Position numbers and translations under genes: made by a program. The notes beneath the pieces were generated by a model. That model made no database searches. It was given only the letters and a program-made list of their open reading frames with translations, and had not been told where the DNA came from. Positions 20,928-34,315 of a stretch of DNA of 64,000 bases are shown one piece after another. Position 1 is the first letter of the stretch. The number at the start of each line of letters is the position of its first letter. This DNA comes from Clavelina lepadiformis (Eukaryota; Chordata; Ascidiacea; Aplousobranchia; Clavelinidae). The stretch lies in the NCBI RefSeq assembly GCF_947623445.1, contig NC_135242.1:2728001-2792000 (forward strand). The letters run 5' to 3'.

Positions 20928-21251
20928 GTCTAGCCAGTTGTCAACCTGCTTCATTTTTCTTAACCGTGTAAATCCTTCCATTTTTTGCCACTGGCACCTA
21001 GCAGTCCTTGCAAAACACCCCATCCAAAGCCCGGTCATAAAATTTATTGCATTGGTATTACTCCTTGGAATTGTTCAAACGTAAATTTTACTGAAAAAAG
21101 CTTTATAGAGCAATCAAAAGCACAATATAGTTTGGATGTTATGTTGAGCAATCATGAATTTCGCATTTGGTTTGTTACTTGTTCATTTTCTTTGTCTAGC
21201 GCTCGTTTGGTGACGACTGATGACGCATTTTCTGTAAATTTGCTGGTTATT

Positions 21252-21620
21252 CACCCCATTCGTCTACTGTCCGCCCATAAAAATGGTCCAGAGTACGGGA
21301 ATTTTTTCCCATTGTAATAGTTGAAAGTATGCCTTTCTTACCCTAGAGTAAGATATATGCCTTTGGAATGGGGAAAATTTTACTTCGGCACAAGTATGGT
21401 TTATGAAACCCATTCGTCTATTTTTCCGCCCATTAAAATGGACTTGCTTTCAGCAATGGGGTTTCCCACAAACCATATTTCTGCCGAAGTAAATATCTCC
21501 CTATTCCAAATGCATATTTCTTACTCTAGGGTAAGAAAGGCATACTTCCTGCCATTCCAATGGGAAAATATTACCGCATTTCCACCCATTTCAATGGGCG
21601 GAAAGCAGACGAATCGGGTG
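21252..21620. mobile_element. 369-bp foldback MITE with 7-bp target duplication
   Basis: Almost the whole element is an inverted repeat. The left end CACCCCATTCGTCT mirrors the right end AGACGAATCGGGTG, and the arms continue through CCGCCCAT, GTATGCCTTTCTTACCCTAG and TTACTTCGGCA. The middle carries another copy of CATTCGTCT...CCGCCCATTAAAATGG. Identical GGTTATT heptamers flank it (21245-21251 and 21621-21627). There is no coding capacity; the superfamily is unclear. Confidence 0.85.
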
Positions 21621-24436
21621 GGTTATTGAGACATGTTTCGTAACTCCTTGTTTGTGTAATTATACTTTTCATCCATTGTTTTTGTTAAGCTATTTTATAT
21701 GTATATTTTTTAGGTTTTATGCATTTTTATACTTTAGTATAGTTCTTTGCTGGTCTAGTAACGTATTTTTATGATGGTCTAGTATTTTTGTATGAGAATA
21801 AAACATTCACAACAGCTTTGGAATTATTGTTTTAATAAACTGATACAGATTGTTTTCAGTTATTTTTGTTCGAGTTGGATTTACATAACCACTGCAAATG
21901 AGAAATTAGTTAAGGGTCTACAAGGCGTTGTCTCAGACTTACTGTATGCCTTGCAGATAATTAATTTTTTATCTACCAATTTTTCGGTTTATTTAAAATA
22001 ATCTTGATTTAATTTTTTACATACGTCAGGATTGGCGCAATTGCAAGTCACCACACCATGCTCGAAAGAACGAAATATTGAATATTTGCATTTGCAGATA
22101 TACTGTGTACGTGATTGTTGAGCGTTTTTGAGTGATTCCTCTCATCGGATATGGTCGCTATATAAATGTTGTTATTATCATTTATATTTTATATGCACCA
22201 ATTTCAAGTTTGAGATTTACATGTGTTTTAGTTAGGTCTTGAGCGTTACTGTGTTTCCGGTTACTGTCGATCAGTGTTTTTACATTATACTGTACTTCGT
22301 AAGATATTTTACTATTAAAAACTGTATAGTAACAACTAACAACAAATTAGTATGCAGAGAAATTTTTACTGCTTACCGTCTTTGAAAAGGTATTATATCA
22401 TATAAGTAATAGCGTCAACCTCAGTAGTGTGAATGATATCTGCTTATTTAATTAGTATTTATTGTTATTATGTCAAAATTAGATTTTGTAAAGCACAGAG
22501 TAATTTATTTTTTATGGTATGTCAGTTAAAACTGCAATATGGACAGTTTTTAGTTTTTCGTATGTTTTCATATAATGCGCTTACTTTTTGTATGATTTAA
22601 TAACAACGAATATCAATATTTGCTTGTTCACTGCGCTGCCAGAAATCCAGAATGCAAGGCAGATTGGCAGAAAGGAATAAGAATAGCCCACGATTAAGCG
22701 TATAAAAAGTAGACTATCCTACATTGCTAGCGCTAGGACTGCAGATGGATATAGGTTAAGCATTTCGTAAGGGTATGGTGTTATCGGTACCTTATGAGTT
22801 TTGGAAATATGGAATAGGCTAGTTGTGTAACGGTAATAGTTTCATCTTGTTGCACGGGAGATTTTTAATACAAAAACAGCAAACTTTTCAGTTTAGTAAA
22901 GATTTGAAGACGTAGGTCTACAGTAATTAATAGTTTTTATTGTGTGAAGATTTTATCCTAGCAGCTAATCGTTCAGATTAATTTATTTTATCCATTTTTA
23001 ATTCTTAAGTTTAATTTGTTTTATTGCATCAAGCAGCGTCTATTTGACTGGCTGCTGGTTACTGAATTTTGAAAAAGCTACTTCGGTAAACGGCTAACCT
23101 AGCCGGTTACGCGATTTGTATTGTCTTACTTCAGTAAACAATGATCAGTGAAGTAGACACTTATTTTACCAAAGTAGGAAAAATACAAATATGGTAAACC
23201 GCAATTAGCCTAGTCTGTGGATTGAAAGATATGCTAATTTTCAGATATTTTAAACGTGTACTAAACTTTCAAAGTGTAGATCAACCTAAAACTGATTCCC
23301 TCTGACCCAAACTGACTCCTCATGATTAGATTACTAAGCTAGCCTAGGCTGCAAATTGAAATAAATTCTATTTTTTACCCAAAACGTGACAATTTTTTCC
23401 TAAGTCTAAATTAATTTCAAACTAATCCCTTCCAACCCAAAATTTGACATCACATCACTAAATTATATGAAAAATAAATTTAGACAAAAAAAAACAATGA
23501 GAAGCCAAACAAAAGCGAGATCTTCAGCATACTAGGCCTAGCCCCATTGTCAACCACAACGCCACTGCTATGCTTTCCTCCTTATGTCCAAAACTAGAAG
23601 GATAAACCTATCAGCGAAAATCTGCCAATCACCGTATTGCGATTCAGCAATTTCTGTAAATGGATGTCGGTGAAAGTCACTTCGTTAATTATAAAATCGT
23701 TTCAAGTCTAGATTTGAAATTTTGCTGTTTTTGGTTAAGAAATCTCCCGCGCAACCTGATGAAACATGAGCCATTATACGCGCAATTCAATTTCATTCTC
23801 CGCTTGCTTTGCAAACTTAGCAAATCAGTTTGAAGAGGTCTCTTTTACATTTTCACTCCCATATCAAGATCAAGTATTGAGGAATTATTAGACCATAACC
23901 ATGTGCTAGTAGTAGTAGTAGGAAAGAATGGCAGGGTAATACTGGGAAAAGTCTTTGTTTTGTTTGACCTTTGTGAATGTCAATGTTATTTGTCACGAAG
24001 ATCAAGTTGAATGATAAGAGCCTTGATGCTTTAATTTTCGTGTTTCAATACAGCAGGAATCAGTGAAAGCTGTACTTCATAAATAAATGCTTAATTGTAT
24101 AGGCCTTCCAATTCATAGGACTTTATTATCACAAGAAAATCCTTTTTTTTCAAATTTCAAAAAACTCTGGTTTTTCCTTTTTCTAGCAGGTACCAGAAAC
24201 CAGAGTTTTGAAATTTTGTTCCGGAGTGGAAACCAATTTGTGCGCACCTTGCTCACTTAGCAGTGAGTAAAGATATTCAAAGATGAATATATTTTTCTTT
24301 AAATATGGTATCATAACTACTGAAACATTTATTAAGCTATGATATTTTAGATTATGTTGAAACTTCCTTGCTCAATTATTTTGATACACTATTCACTCCA
24401 AAAAGATGCGAATAACAAAATTTGTATTTTAATTTT

Positions 24437-24456
24437 CTTACTTTTTAATTTATCAG
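24437..24456 (+). promoter_or_regulatory. Candidate 3' splice acceptor in the PSMB4 5' leader
   Basis: TTACTTTTTAATTTATCAG ends 52 bases before the ATG at 24509. It may mark a leader trans-splice or a 5' untranslated intron of an otherwise intronless gene. Confidence 0.4.
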
Positions 24457-24508
24457 AAATCAGCATCGCTCAGTAAAGTATAGTTATTAAGTCAAATTGA
24501 TCTTGAGA

Positions 24509-25279
24509 ATGGACAAGATGATGGAGCCATTCTGGCAAGGAGGACCTCAACCTGGAGCACATTACCATTTCCCAGGAAACACCTCAATCTCCTCAGATTT
24601 GGGCGCAAATAAGAGGACAATGCAGCCAACTGTGACTGGCACTTCAGTCCTTGGATTAAAATTCGACGGAGGAGTTATCATTGCTGCTGACACTCTTGGC
24701 TCGTACGGAAGCATGGCTCGATTTCGTAGCTTGTCGAGAATCATGAAAGTCAATGACACAACTGTGCTTAGTGCTGCTGGCGATTATGCCGATTATCAGT
24801 ACATCAAATCCGAACTGGAACAGATGGTAATCGACGAGGATATTTTGGATGATGGATTCTCTATGTCTCCTGCTGCTGTTTACTCGTGGATGACCAGGAT
24901 CTTGTACAATCGTCGATCCAAATTCAATCCACTTTGGAACACGGTGACTGTTGGAGGATTTTGCAAAGGAAAAAGCTTCCTAGCTTCGGTAGATAAAATT
25001 GGAATTGCATTTGAAGCGCCCTCAGTAGCATCCGGCTTCGGAGCGTACCTGGCACAGCCATTGATGCGAAAAGCGCTCGAGGACAACAACAACTCACTGA
25101 CTCTTGAGCAGGCACGTCGTGTCATTGAAGATTGCTTGAGGGTGTTATTTTACAGAGATGCCAGGTCGTACAATCGATATGAAATAGCAACTGTAACCAA
25201 AGACGGTGTGCGGATCGAAAAACCAACATCATCCCCTTCAGACTGGAATATTGCGCATCTTGTACGAGGATTTGAATGA
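24509..25279 (+). CDS. PSMB4: Proteasome subunit beta type-4 (beta-7), intronless
   Basis: The product is 256 residues (human 264). It is one of the non-catalytic beta-ring subunits of the 20S proteasome core. Family landmarks run in order: TVTGTSVLGLKFDGG near residue 41 at the processed N-terminal strand, ADTLGSYGSMARF, AAGDYADYQYIKSELEQMV, NPLWNTVTVGG, SGFGAYLAQPLMRKALE, FYRDARSYNRYEIATVT, and the C-terminal NIAHLVRGFE tail. The ATG at 24509 is chosen because upstream codons in frame contain no ATG, although a second in-frame ATG three codons on is also possible. Absence of introns contrasts with its neighbours and could reflect an old retroposed copy that became the gene, or simple intron loss. 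An AATAAA at 25400-25405 lies about 120 bases past the stop. Confidence 0.97.
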   Translation: MDKMMEPFWQGGPQPGAHYHFPGNTSISSDLGANKRTMQPTVTGTSVLGLKFDGGVIIAADTLGSYGSMARFRSLSRIMKVNDTTVLSAAGDYADYQYIKSELEQMVIDEDILDDGFSMSPAAVYSWMTRILYNRRSKFNPLWNTVTVGGFCKGKSFLASVDKIGIAFEAPSVASGFGAYLAQPLMRKALEDNNNSLTLEQARRVIEDCLRVLFYRDARSYNRYEIATVTKDGVRIEKPTSSPSDWNIAHLVRGFE

Positions 25280-26665
25280 AGTGTTGGCTGATTAGTGAAC
25301 ATCGTTGAAGCTGTTACCGTGGTTCAACTTGAACTAAAATTCATTGTTATTACCAGCAATTTCTGATTGCATATTCCTTTAATGTACTTGTGAATTGCTA
25401 ATAAAATAGATGCAAAGTTGTACACATATCACAAAACTGCTTTATGATTTAAATTGTAACTAGTTTACTCTTGCTGTCTGCAACTTTCACTTCCGCATTA
25501 GTTTTAAATCCTTATTGAAGTATATATCTTATACTAAGACAGTGTGCAAGCTTTGATTTTCAAGAGTTTCTTTTTACATGCAACAACATGGCAAGTAATT
25601 TCAGCAATTTGATGACGTGAATATTTAAGAGAAAAATTGAAGTACTAAGACTTATATAGTAAGTTCACTAATTCTTACAGAACCAACATGCATACGGTGT
25701 ACAATAATATGATGTCGATTACCATCACATAAAGAGTAGGTAATATAAGCACATGAAATAGAGAACTTGATTTCAATTTGACAAAATACGTGTGTCAATG
25801 CAACAGTGAAGCACAATACGTTTCATCATTAGTTGTTTCAGTGATGTTGATTCAATTGCGTGTCATGTCAAATGCAAACTGGTGCATCAGGTATACACTT
25901 GTCATTAGAAGTATAAATAGCACGGGAAAGCAGTGCGAGTACAATAATCGTGGAAAAGTGCAAAAAAATGAAACAAATTCACAGTTGGGAACAGGACACA
26001 ATGCATATGTAAGTATGTACATGATACAGTTTATTAGGAATGGACAATTCACAGGAGTAACCACCTGTTATGACAAGGGATGTTTACCACACACACAATG
26101 ATTATCGTTAGTACATTTTATCCACCAGCATATTTAATCTGATGTAATTCGTAAAACAAAAACATAGCACCATTGCAATACAAACAAACTACCAAGTATA
26201 TTAACACAAAAAAAGAAAATATTCATCAACTATTATAAAATGTTCTCATTCTCTATAGAGGTTGGGTTTATTGTTCAGACTTGAGTACTAAATAAATTTG
26301 ACATTCACAACAACAGTGTCTACACACAGACGAACTAAGGTGCTTAAAGTGCTGAGATTCAGCAAAATTTAGTGATCGATCGTATTTAAGCCGTTGTAAC
26401 CAAGAGCATGAGTCCTCTTGAAATGAAGTCACAATATACTTGATTTGTGGCTCTAATACAGCACTGTAGTATAAAGACAGCCAGGACTGGCTTTTAGTTG
26501 ATTGTATCTAATTGGGACCCACGCTACCCTGCACATTATAAGAGAAAAAAGAAGAAAAAACTAGGTGGGTGGACCAGTGCTGTACAGAAATCCAATAGAC
26601 AGTATATCTGAGATATGTACGATATATCTCAGCACAGTATTGCTTTAATAATTGAGACATCTCGC
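25280..26665. other. PSMB4 3' region and intergenic DNA before HECTD2
   Basis: It holds the PSMB4 polyadenylation signal AATAAA (25400-25405) and, on the other strand, the 3' untranslated region of the HECTD2-type gene. I see nothing else. Confidence 0.6.
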
Positions 26666-29600
26666 TTATTCCAACCAAAATCCTTCAGCATTGCTGATGG
26701 CGATCACCAATTTCCCTTCAAGTTGTTGTTTGCTTCCATAAGGTGGCAGAAGAAGTTGGTTGAAACATGTGTGTGCCATGGGCAGCCTAACAACAAGTAA
26801 AGTCCTCAATAAAGCGATCGACCTTACTTTGTATTTCATTAAGCTACAAGATGTCCCGTTAAAGTAAACATACATGTTTTGAGTGGTCGGGGTTCGAACT
26901 ATTTTGAAGTTAAGTTCCTGCAAGCCGCCCACTGGCACCCTGTCACTGCCGGTGCAAAAGTGCAAGAATCTCTTTTGTAAATCTCTCGACAACGAAAACA
27001 GGACGTCCCAGAAATGAAGGATGGTGGGGTCGTTGTTGACATAACCCTTTAAAAGCGACAAACTATTTTTATTGTTTGAAAAATGAAAACTTACGTAAAA
27101 TAAACATTAGCAGTTGATGCATTATTACAACTCGATGGAGGCACTGAGCTTTACCTGGTAAGCGGTGTGCTTTTTGAGGTCTCGCAGATCAAAACCTGTG
27201 TTACCACAAACTAAAGTTTCAAGCTCTTCGGGACACAGAAATGACAAAGCATTTGATGAACACACAGTGTAAAATCCGTGGTAAAATGCCAAAAATTGTC
27301 TGAAAAATATCAACAAGTTCCATTGAAAATTGTTCACAGCAGTTTAGGTTGCTCAAAAAAGTCAAATTTATCACAGAATCGTCTGTTAAAGCAACTACCT
27401 GTAAATCGATTTGTTCAGCTTATAATTGAGCAGAGCCTGCACATATTCGGTTCGATTTTTCTTTGTCACCACTATCCTATCCCCTCCAGACTTCAGAGGC
27501 ACCGTTCTAACCGCACCCAAGTCATCTTGGGAAAGCTGAAATGTCAAACCAAAATCCTCTTCCACATTCCCTTCGTATTTTAGCAGTTCTTCAAGGCCGT
27601 GTGTCATGTCCTGAGGAAAAAATTAACAGCATCAACACCTAATCACAAAGAAAGAATAAAAGACAAAGAGAGAACTCGTTTACTAACAGGATCAATGCTT
27701 CTGTAGTCCTCCAGTGTAACAGAAACAGCTCCTATGGGGTGTGATGAAGAAGTTGATCCACTTGTTGTGGTTTGCTTCGTTGTATTACCTGGGTCTTGCA
27801 ATGGAATTGTCGGGGCAGAAGTAGCATCGTCATGATCCGACGAAGACGCGGCGGTCTGTGCCTGCGGTGAGGTGCTTCGTGGGGTCGATGAAAGCAATTT
27901 CCGATAACAAATCATTGGAAGTCGAATGTCCAGAGTTATGCAATTATAAACAGCTAATCCCATCAACTTTGCATAATTTGTAAACAAGTTAAGGAATTCA
28001 TGAAAAATTATTTTATTTGTTTTGTTACCAGCAGGCCGTGAAATTATTTTGCCTTCTCAGCCGTGGTTCATAGAAGTTTTTAAATAATTATATAATCTTA
28101 AACTTTCTAATAAATCTGAAAAGATACAACTCCAACCAGAAAAAGATCTGATGAATTTTCACTGGCATTGTCAGCAAACCAGTAACTCCGTGATTTCTCG
28201 TTGTAAACGAACGTGTTGTAGTCAGGGGATAGGACCTGTATAAAAATGATGCGTTTATATCTTTATTACACGATTGCGTATAGAACCTCTGAGTATTACT
28301 CTGGCGTTAAGGGGCTTAAGCATTGTTGTCACGATAAATTAACTGAGAAACAGTAGCAATAGGCAACTTAACCCATTGACATGAAACTGCTATTTAGAAC
28401 CAAAGAAAAAGAGCTCAAGTGGACCCAGTATTGACGTCAATTACCAAGAGCACCATTAAACTCAGCCGCCGAAGTGTCCTTATGTTAACACTCTGTCGAG
28501 ACATGGTGTTGATGTCATTCATACCTTACGTAAGAGCAGCAGGAACCATTCTTTTGTCAATCCACCCATATCGTACCCTGGTTCTCCAACAAATTCGACG
28601 CGAAGTTTTTTCTTTAGTTGTTTTCGATTCCTTGGCATAAATAATTCATAGGTGTTATAAATAATTTAGTTTCCGTGCACCTTGGAAAATGGGGTGTGGC
28701 GCGTACAATAGATTACACTACTTCATGATTTATAAGATGTCTTTCAAAATAGACAAGAGTCCATCGATATAATTGAAAAAACACAAATGAGCTGATGATG
28801 AGGCAAATGTCGGTTAAACATTTATGACATCAACGCTCACCCGTAAATTTGCTCAAGAGAATCCGATAAAAGGTGTTCCCTGCGAACTTTGATGTTGAGG
28901 AAGAGTTGACTAACACAAGGCGCTCTGGCCGGTCGTCTGAAAAGAATTTTACAAAAAGCAGATGTTTCAGATATTTCATCAAGGGCAATATATGATTTTT
29001 TGCATTTAAAACACCTTTTAAAGTTACATTGAAAACTGTTATTTGCAACGTTATGAAACTGAACCATAAAGGAAAAATTTTTCAATCAATCTAATCCTGC
29101 TCACACCTCCTAATGGATGCAACCAGTTCATCTCGGGCTGTCCGTATCATCTGCCGCTCCTGATCTTGCTTTAATATGCGCAACTTGGCGACCAGGCTCA
29201 GTATAAATGGATATTGACAGAAAGTGAATCTGAACAGAACAAAAATTTGAGCAAAATCTTAAACAATGACATCTTAGGTAAACAATGCATAATGAAGAAA
29301 TTATTTAACGCTGACAATGAAAAAAACTCAAACAAAACAAGAAACACACCCAGAATGAGAAGCGGGGTTTTCCCATTGTCGAAACTCAGCCATGACGTCA
29401 ATGTGATCAAGGCTGTGGTTGTAGAACTCTCGAAATGACACCAGTCGAGGCTTCACTAAATTATTAGCTTTGTCTGAAAAAAAAAACACATTTGCTACTA
29501 ACAACACAGTCATAATTCAATATAACAGTTAAAGATCTCTTACTTTAAGGACATCAATACCTACCATAAAGTAAAATCTAAAGGTTGCAATATACATAAC

Positions 29601-32600
29601 TAACACCTTTCTTCAACATAAACGGCAAGTAATTAAAAAGAAGTGCGAAACTAATAAATTAAAATCGTACTGAGCAAAAAAAAAACTTTCATGGCTGAGG
29701 GGATCCACCATCCACAACTTGTCATCGGGGGTAATTCATCGGACTGACCAGGAAATAGACGCAAAGTAACAAATTGGTGCAACCGTTCGACCATTGGCCG
29801 GAAACGTGGCGTAGACAACCTGGCAGGAAGCAAAGACCGAGGTTACAAGTGAAATAACAAAGTTCAAAGCAATCCCAGACACAGCGACTGGCATAAACTG
29901 TACATGCCTGGCTGTAACAAAACCAATATAGCCATTACGTAAAGTGATATTAATATGCCAATTAAGGAGTGGCTGCATATTTTATGGCGTCATTAAAAGA
30001 TCCAAAAGCTAATGAAATACCGGCAGACATATAACACTGATAATTATAATCATAAATAATAAGAGGCTTGTCAATTAAAGCATTTTAAATTGAATGACCT
30101 TTATTGTAGTTCATTAAAGGCCCCTGGGCAAGATCAACGCCAAATTAAACAGATTACGTCACCAACCTTCTTAACCAGTGGGTTATCATGAGCTGATCAT
30201 GGTCGTTTAGAGTCGCAATCTGACGTAGCAAATGCGCGTAAACAATGTAGGTTTCGATTCTTGCAAACATTGGATTTTGCAACAGAATAAAATATGCTCG
30301 CAAATCAGATTCTGTTTTTTCCCTGCAAGGAAAAAAGTAAAAGTCTTTAAATAGTTTACCTTTACGAACAAGTGTAACACTTTAATTGTGAAAACATTTA
30401 ACTGTTATCACCTAATTACAGGTAAGAAGTTTCATAAAAAAAAGTAAATAAAAAAAAGACATACCCTTTCCATTCATTTAAAAGACAATTAATGACCCCT
30501 TTCAACACAGTCTTTTGCACTTCACGAGGCTAAAATATTACATAACTGAATTAGCCAGAAGTATTTTTAAGTAGCATGCGTTACCATAACAGTATTGTAA
30601 CATACAGCACATTGTTTGCTTACAATCAAAACACAAATTGTCTTAAAATTGGGTGGGAAAGCTGCATTAAACCAACAAGCCATACATCAAAATACAGGCG
30701 GTGTATTAAATCAATATTAGAAAGAGATTGTCTCAGTCACAAAAGACAACAGAAGGAAAAAGAAAAACACAGAAGTCATAATTGTTAAGCTCACAGCAAC
30801 CCTTTATATTGTTTCAGAACAAAAAGAAACCTGTGTACAACTGGTCTTTAACAACGAGTGAACAATGAGTCTGTCATCACAAAAGTGAACGATCATTTTA
30901 TTGTGGAACAAAAATGGCCCTTGAACTTGCTACATTCGAGTCAAGCAGCGGGGCGTGGGGGGGAATTTCATTGGCAAACATTCAAGACCACTTTAGAATC
31001 TCAATAAGTGGTGATAGTTAAACGAGCCGACGAAAGACATGACTATTGGCTTGACTACTCAGGTTGATTGATGAGAGAATGAGCTCACAATACAATGACG
31101 TATATTTCTGCCTTTTGGAACAATAACTGTTTGAACTGGGAAGCGGGCACAATTCCATGGAACATACACCATATTGCCACATATAACTTACCATTTCCAA
31201 CAAGGTCTCATAGACCATGCCAACAAATTTCTGTTGCAAAGATGGGTCATGCAGATGATTCGGAAGTGAGGGACTGCTTTTGCCAGAGTGACTGCCAATG
31301 CTTAAAGTACTTGGTCTGAAAGATTAACACAGTAACATGCAGATATTAACAACTAAATATACCACATTGCAACTGCTAAATTGCAACAAAATATCACCGC
31401 CAATATTCATTGAAGTAACATCAATATAACATTATTATAACAAAACATTATTGGTAATAATGATTGATATAATATATTACGTGAGGAAATACCAAAATAA
31501 TGAAATCCTCAGTAACAGCAAAAAAACGGAATGTTTATATAATTTAAACATACTGTGGATAAAGCCTCTATTAAACCACATTTACTTGATGTGATACAAA
31601 CAAGCTTCATGCCTTACATGCACTCACCTTGTTTTCTTAAAAGCATCATTGACTGATTTGAAAGAGTCAAAAGTTGTTCGATAAAATTCCTGAAGCTTTG
31701 ATACTTTCTTGGTTTTCTTCCACTTTTCAACTTCTGACCTGTAATATAACATTTGAAGTGTCAATTAAACTGCATATCACATAGGCAATATACAATGATC
31801 ATGTCCAGTGATTATCATGTTATTATATTATACCCTTTAAAGGGGCTAAAAAGTGTTGATAAAATATAGTAATAAGCATCTAAAAAATACACAACATCTC
31901 TCAGTCTATTTTACCTAAACTGCTTTAATGAAAAAAGCACAGATGGTCGATTTCCGTTGATTTGTGGCTCAGAAGCACACCCTTTCTTCCTCAATTCTCC
32001 AGCACTATGACAATTTAAATGACGCGATGTTTTGCTGTTTTCTACACCATCACCTAACTCTTGCGAGTTTAATGCCTAGAAATGAAGATAATCTATTCAG
32101 AAATATTGAAATATATATTTTCCTATGGTTGGTATCAAAAAATTTGCGACAACCAAATCATTTACCTTTAGCTTGCTGATGGTGTTTGGTGATTTCTGAG
32201 GTCTCTTAAGTAAAGATGAATTTTCACTCTTGACTGTAATTTTCGGAGGAGTGGGAGGAGGAATGATGTTATGAAAATTTTCAACAAGAGGATGAGACGC
32301 AGAAGTTACAGAAGATGAAAGATCACCTTGTTCGGAACGAAACGGAACTGGAGTGCTCTTGGAATCTTTGGCAGTGCAAGAAGATGAAACTTTGCAACCT
32401 GATACCAAACCTTCATCATCATCCAAGGATGCTGATAGGACTGGCAAGTTGCCTGAGTCAAATAAACAACAGACTTCAGGAATCACAGACAAAGACATTC
32501 GATATTCTTTACAAGGTGGTTGTACGCACAAGTTATTAAGTTTCATAAGCTTTATAGTCGTTTTGGGTTTCCTTACAGTTTGATTTAGGTGAACATTCAG

Positions 32601-33370
32601 CTTTTATTCCCGACAAAGGTTCTTTCTGTGAACTTCGAGACAAATTGAGAGCTCTTGTCTGTTTAATTCACATAACATAAGAATGTTAAACGATATACAG
32701 TTATATATATATATCATAACATAATCATATCGCAATAATCATAAATAATCATAATATCATATCATAACAAATTTAGCAAATGAAAGTTAGTTAAAACCAG
32801 CAAAATAACACAGAATTCATCAACAAAAATCTTTGTTTACATCATAAGTTAACACAATCGCAAATAATTTTTAAAAATAGTTGTATACACAAGACATTAC
32901 AAAAAATCAAACGTTACTTGAATGCACATATATGCATTTCTTAAGCTCAGCATCTAACATATTAATGACATCAAAACATGCTTGGGTTAACAATTAACAT
33001 TATAGCCTTGCACAGATGCTCTTAAATAGCAGCAAGTGGATTGGAACTTAAGTGTAACATGGCACACAACAATAAGACTGGAAAATTTGTAATGATCGAT
33101 TTGTAACTCTTATTTTGATCCTTTCAACACCGGACATGTGTCAGCTGCCATTCACATAATTTCTTACAACAAAAGGTCACAACCAATACTCATTGTTTTG
33201 CCCATTTGCAAACTTTTCTGCCAGGGCAAACAGTGCTATAATAACATATTAATATTCAACCAAATTATATTTCTGTTAAATACCTGTTCAGTTGTAATTG
33301 GTGGAAGCTTTGCAGGTCTAACATGTTCATTTTTACAGCCAGATGCATTTAGTGATGTGTTTGAAAACAT
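26666..33370 (-). CDS. HECTD2: HECTD2-type HECT E3 ubiquitin ligase, 19 exons
   Basis: HECT ligases accept ubiquitin from an E2 on a catalytic cysteine. Exons from 5' to 3': 33370-33284, 32658-32577, 32452-32166, 32075-31915, 31738-31628, 31315-31192, 30529-30465, 30322-30167, 29819-29671, 29473-29350, 29229-29107, 28936-28841, 28630-28525, 28235-28128, 27966-27688, 27610-27399, 27299-27155, 27046-26874, 26786-26666. Phases close, giving 902 residues (human about 776). Diagnostic pieces: [123 protein letters not shown] and the catalytic cysteine in [10 protein letters not shown]. It ends [11 protein letters not shown]. The start (33370) is the least certain point; the frame stays open a little further upstream. 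A Ser/Thr-rich insert (27688-27966) sits in the HECT N-lobe, and the N-terminal 200 residues are low-complexity. Confidence 0.93.
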
Positions 33371-34315
33371 ACCACAATCCCAGGAATACCAGGCTTCTTA
33401 CTATAGCACTGACTCACTGACTGATAATAATCAGCACAACAATGCCACAAGAATTACATTAACTACATAACCGGGAGCATTCTCCTTGTCAAGGAATTTA
33501 CTTAAGAAAATCAGAATGACGGCACGAACTTGTCAGAAGATGCTAATATCAGAATATGGATTCTAATACACAAGTGTAAAACCAAATGACGTCAGCAACT
33601 TTGTAAGCTAAGTGATTCCAAAACAGGGACATCTGGTGCACACTCGCCGTTACTTGTGCACACCTTTCGTTGCGTACTGGTTCACACCAGTCTTTGAAAA
33701 TTACGCTGTCCGGTGCAAAAAAAACTTACATTCCATACGGGTCTGCGAAGAAGTCTAACGCAAAAGTACACAACCATGTCAAAATGATCGCGTTGTTAGA
33801 ATTGGGGTCTATTTCATGAACTTAATGTGTACTACACGTCTTAAACGTACCACTTGACCAATGTTCCTAAAACAAATTTAAATAAGCTGTACAAAATACA
33901 AATTTCATGTAAAGCTGTAGAGCTTCCTCGCATAACACCACCTTTAACATGGCGTGTTCTTACCTTTGTCTGAACTTAGTGTAAATGCAGTACACTGAGT
34001 ACAGTATACTGTATTTATATTAGCATAGGCATTGGTTTTATAAACGTATTGCGCCGCCCGGCGGTAATTGTTTGCTTACTTTGCTCTCCGATCAATGAAG
34101 TTGGTTTCAGTCTCAACGTATTTGTCTTAAAAAAGTAAACTTTCCAGACTACACAACGGCTATATAAGTGCCACTTGCCAAGTATAAATGGCGTGTATGT
34201 CACTTCTTAAAAGTAACATGTCGTCCAGGCTGTAAATATGGTTGACATATGCCGGTGACATATATGTGTGGCGTGCAGTGCCACAATTTTGTTGTGTAAC
34301 CAATTATGTAACAGC

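Larger units (their letters stand above)
20928..24508. other. Non-coding stretch between TMEM67 and PSMB4
   Basis: Apart from the foldback element (21252-21620) I see no gene. A GTAGTAGTAGTAGG microsatellite lies near 23908. The rest is AT-rich, with several short AGGCCTA words that recur across the window. Confidence 0.5.

Noticed and set aside
25778-26101. 107-codon + frame after PSMB4
   Set aside because: It lies in 3' or intergenic sequence, with no domain, signal peptide or splice context.
33138-33470. 110-codon + frame over the HECTD2 first exon
   Set aside because: It is antisense to the exon that reads [10 protein letters not shown] and joins in phase to the rest of HECTD2.
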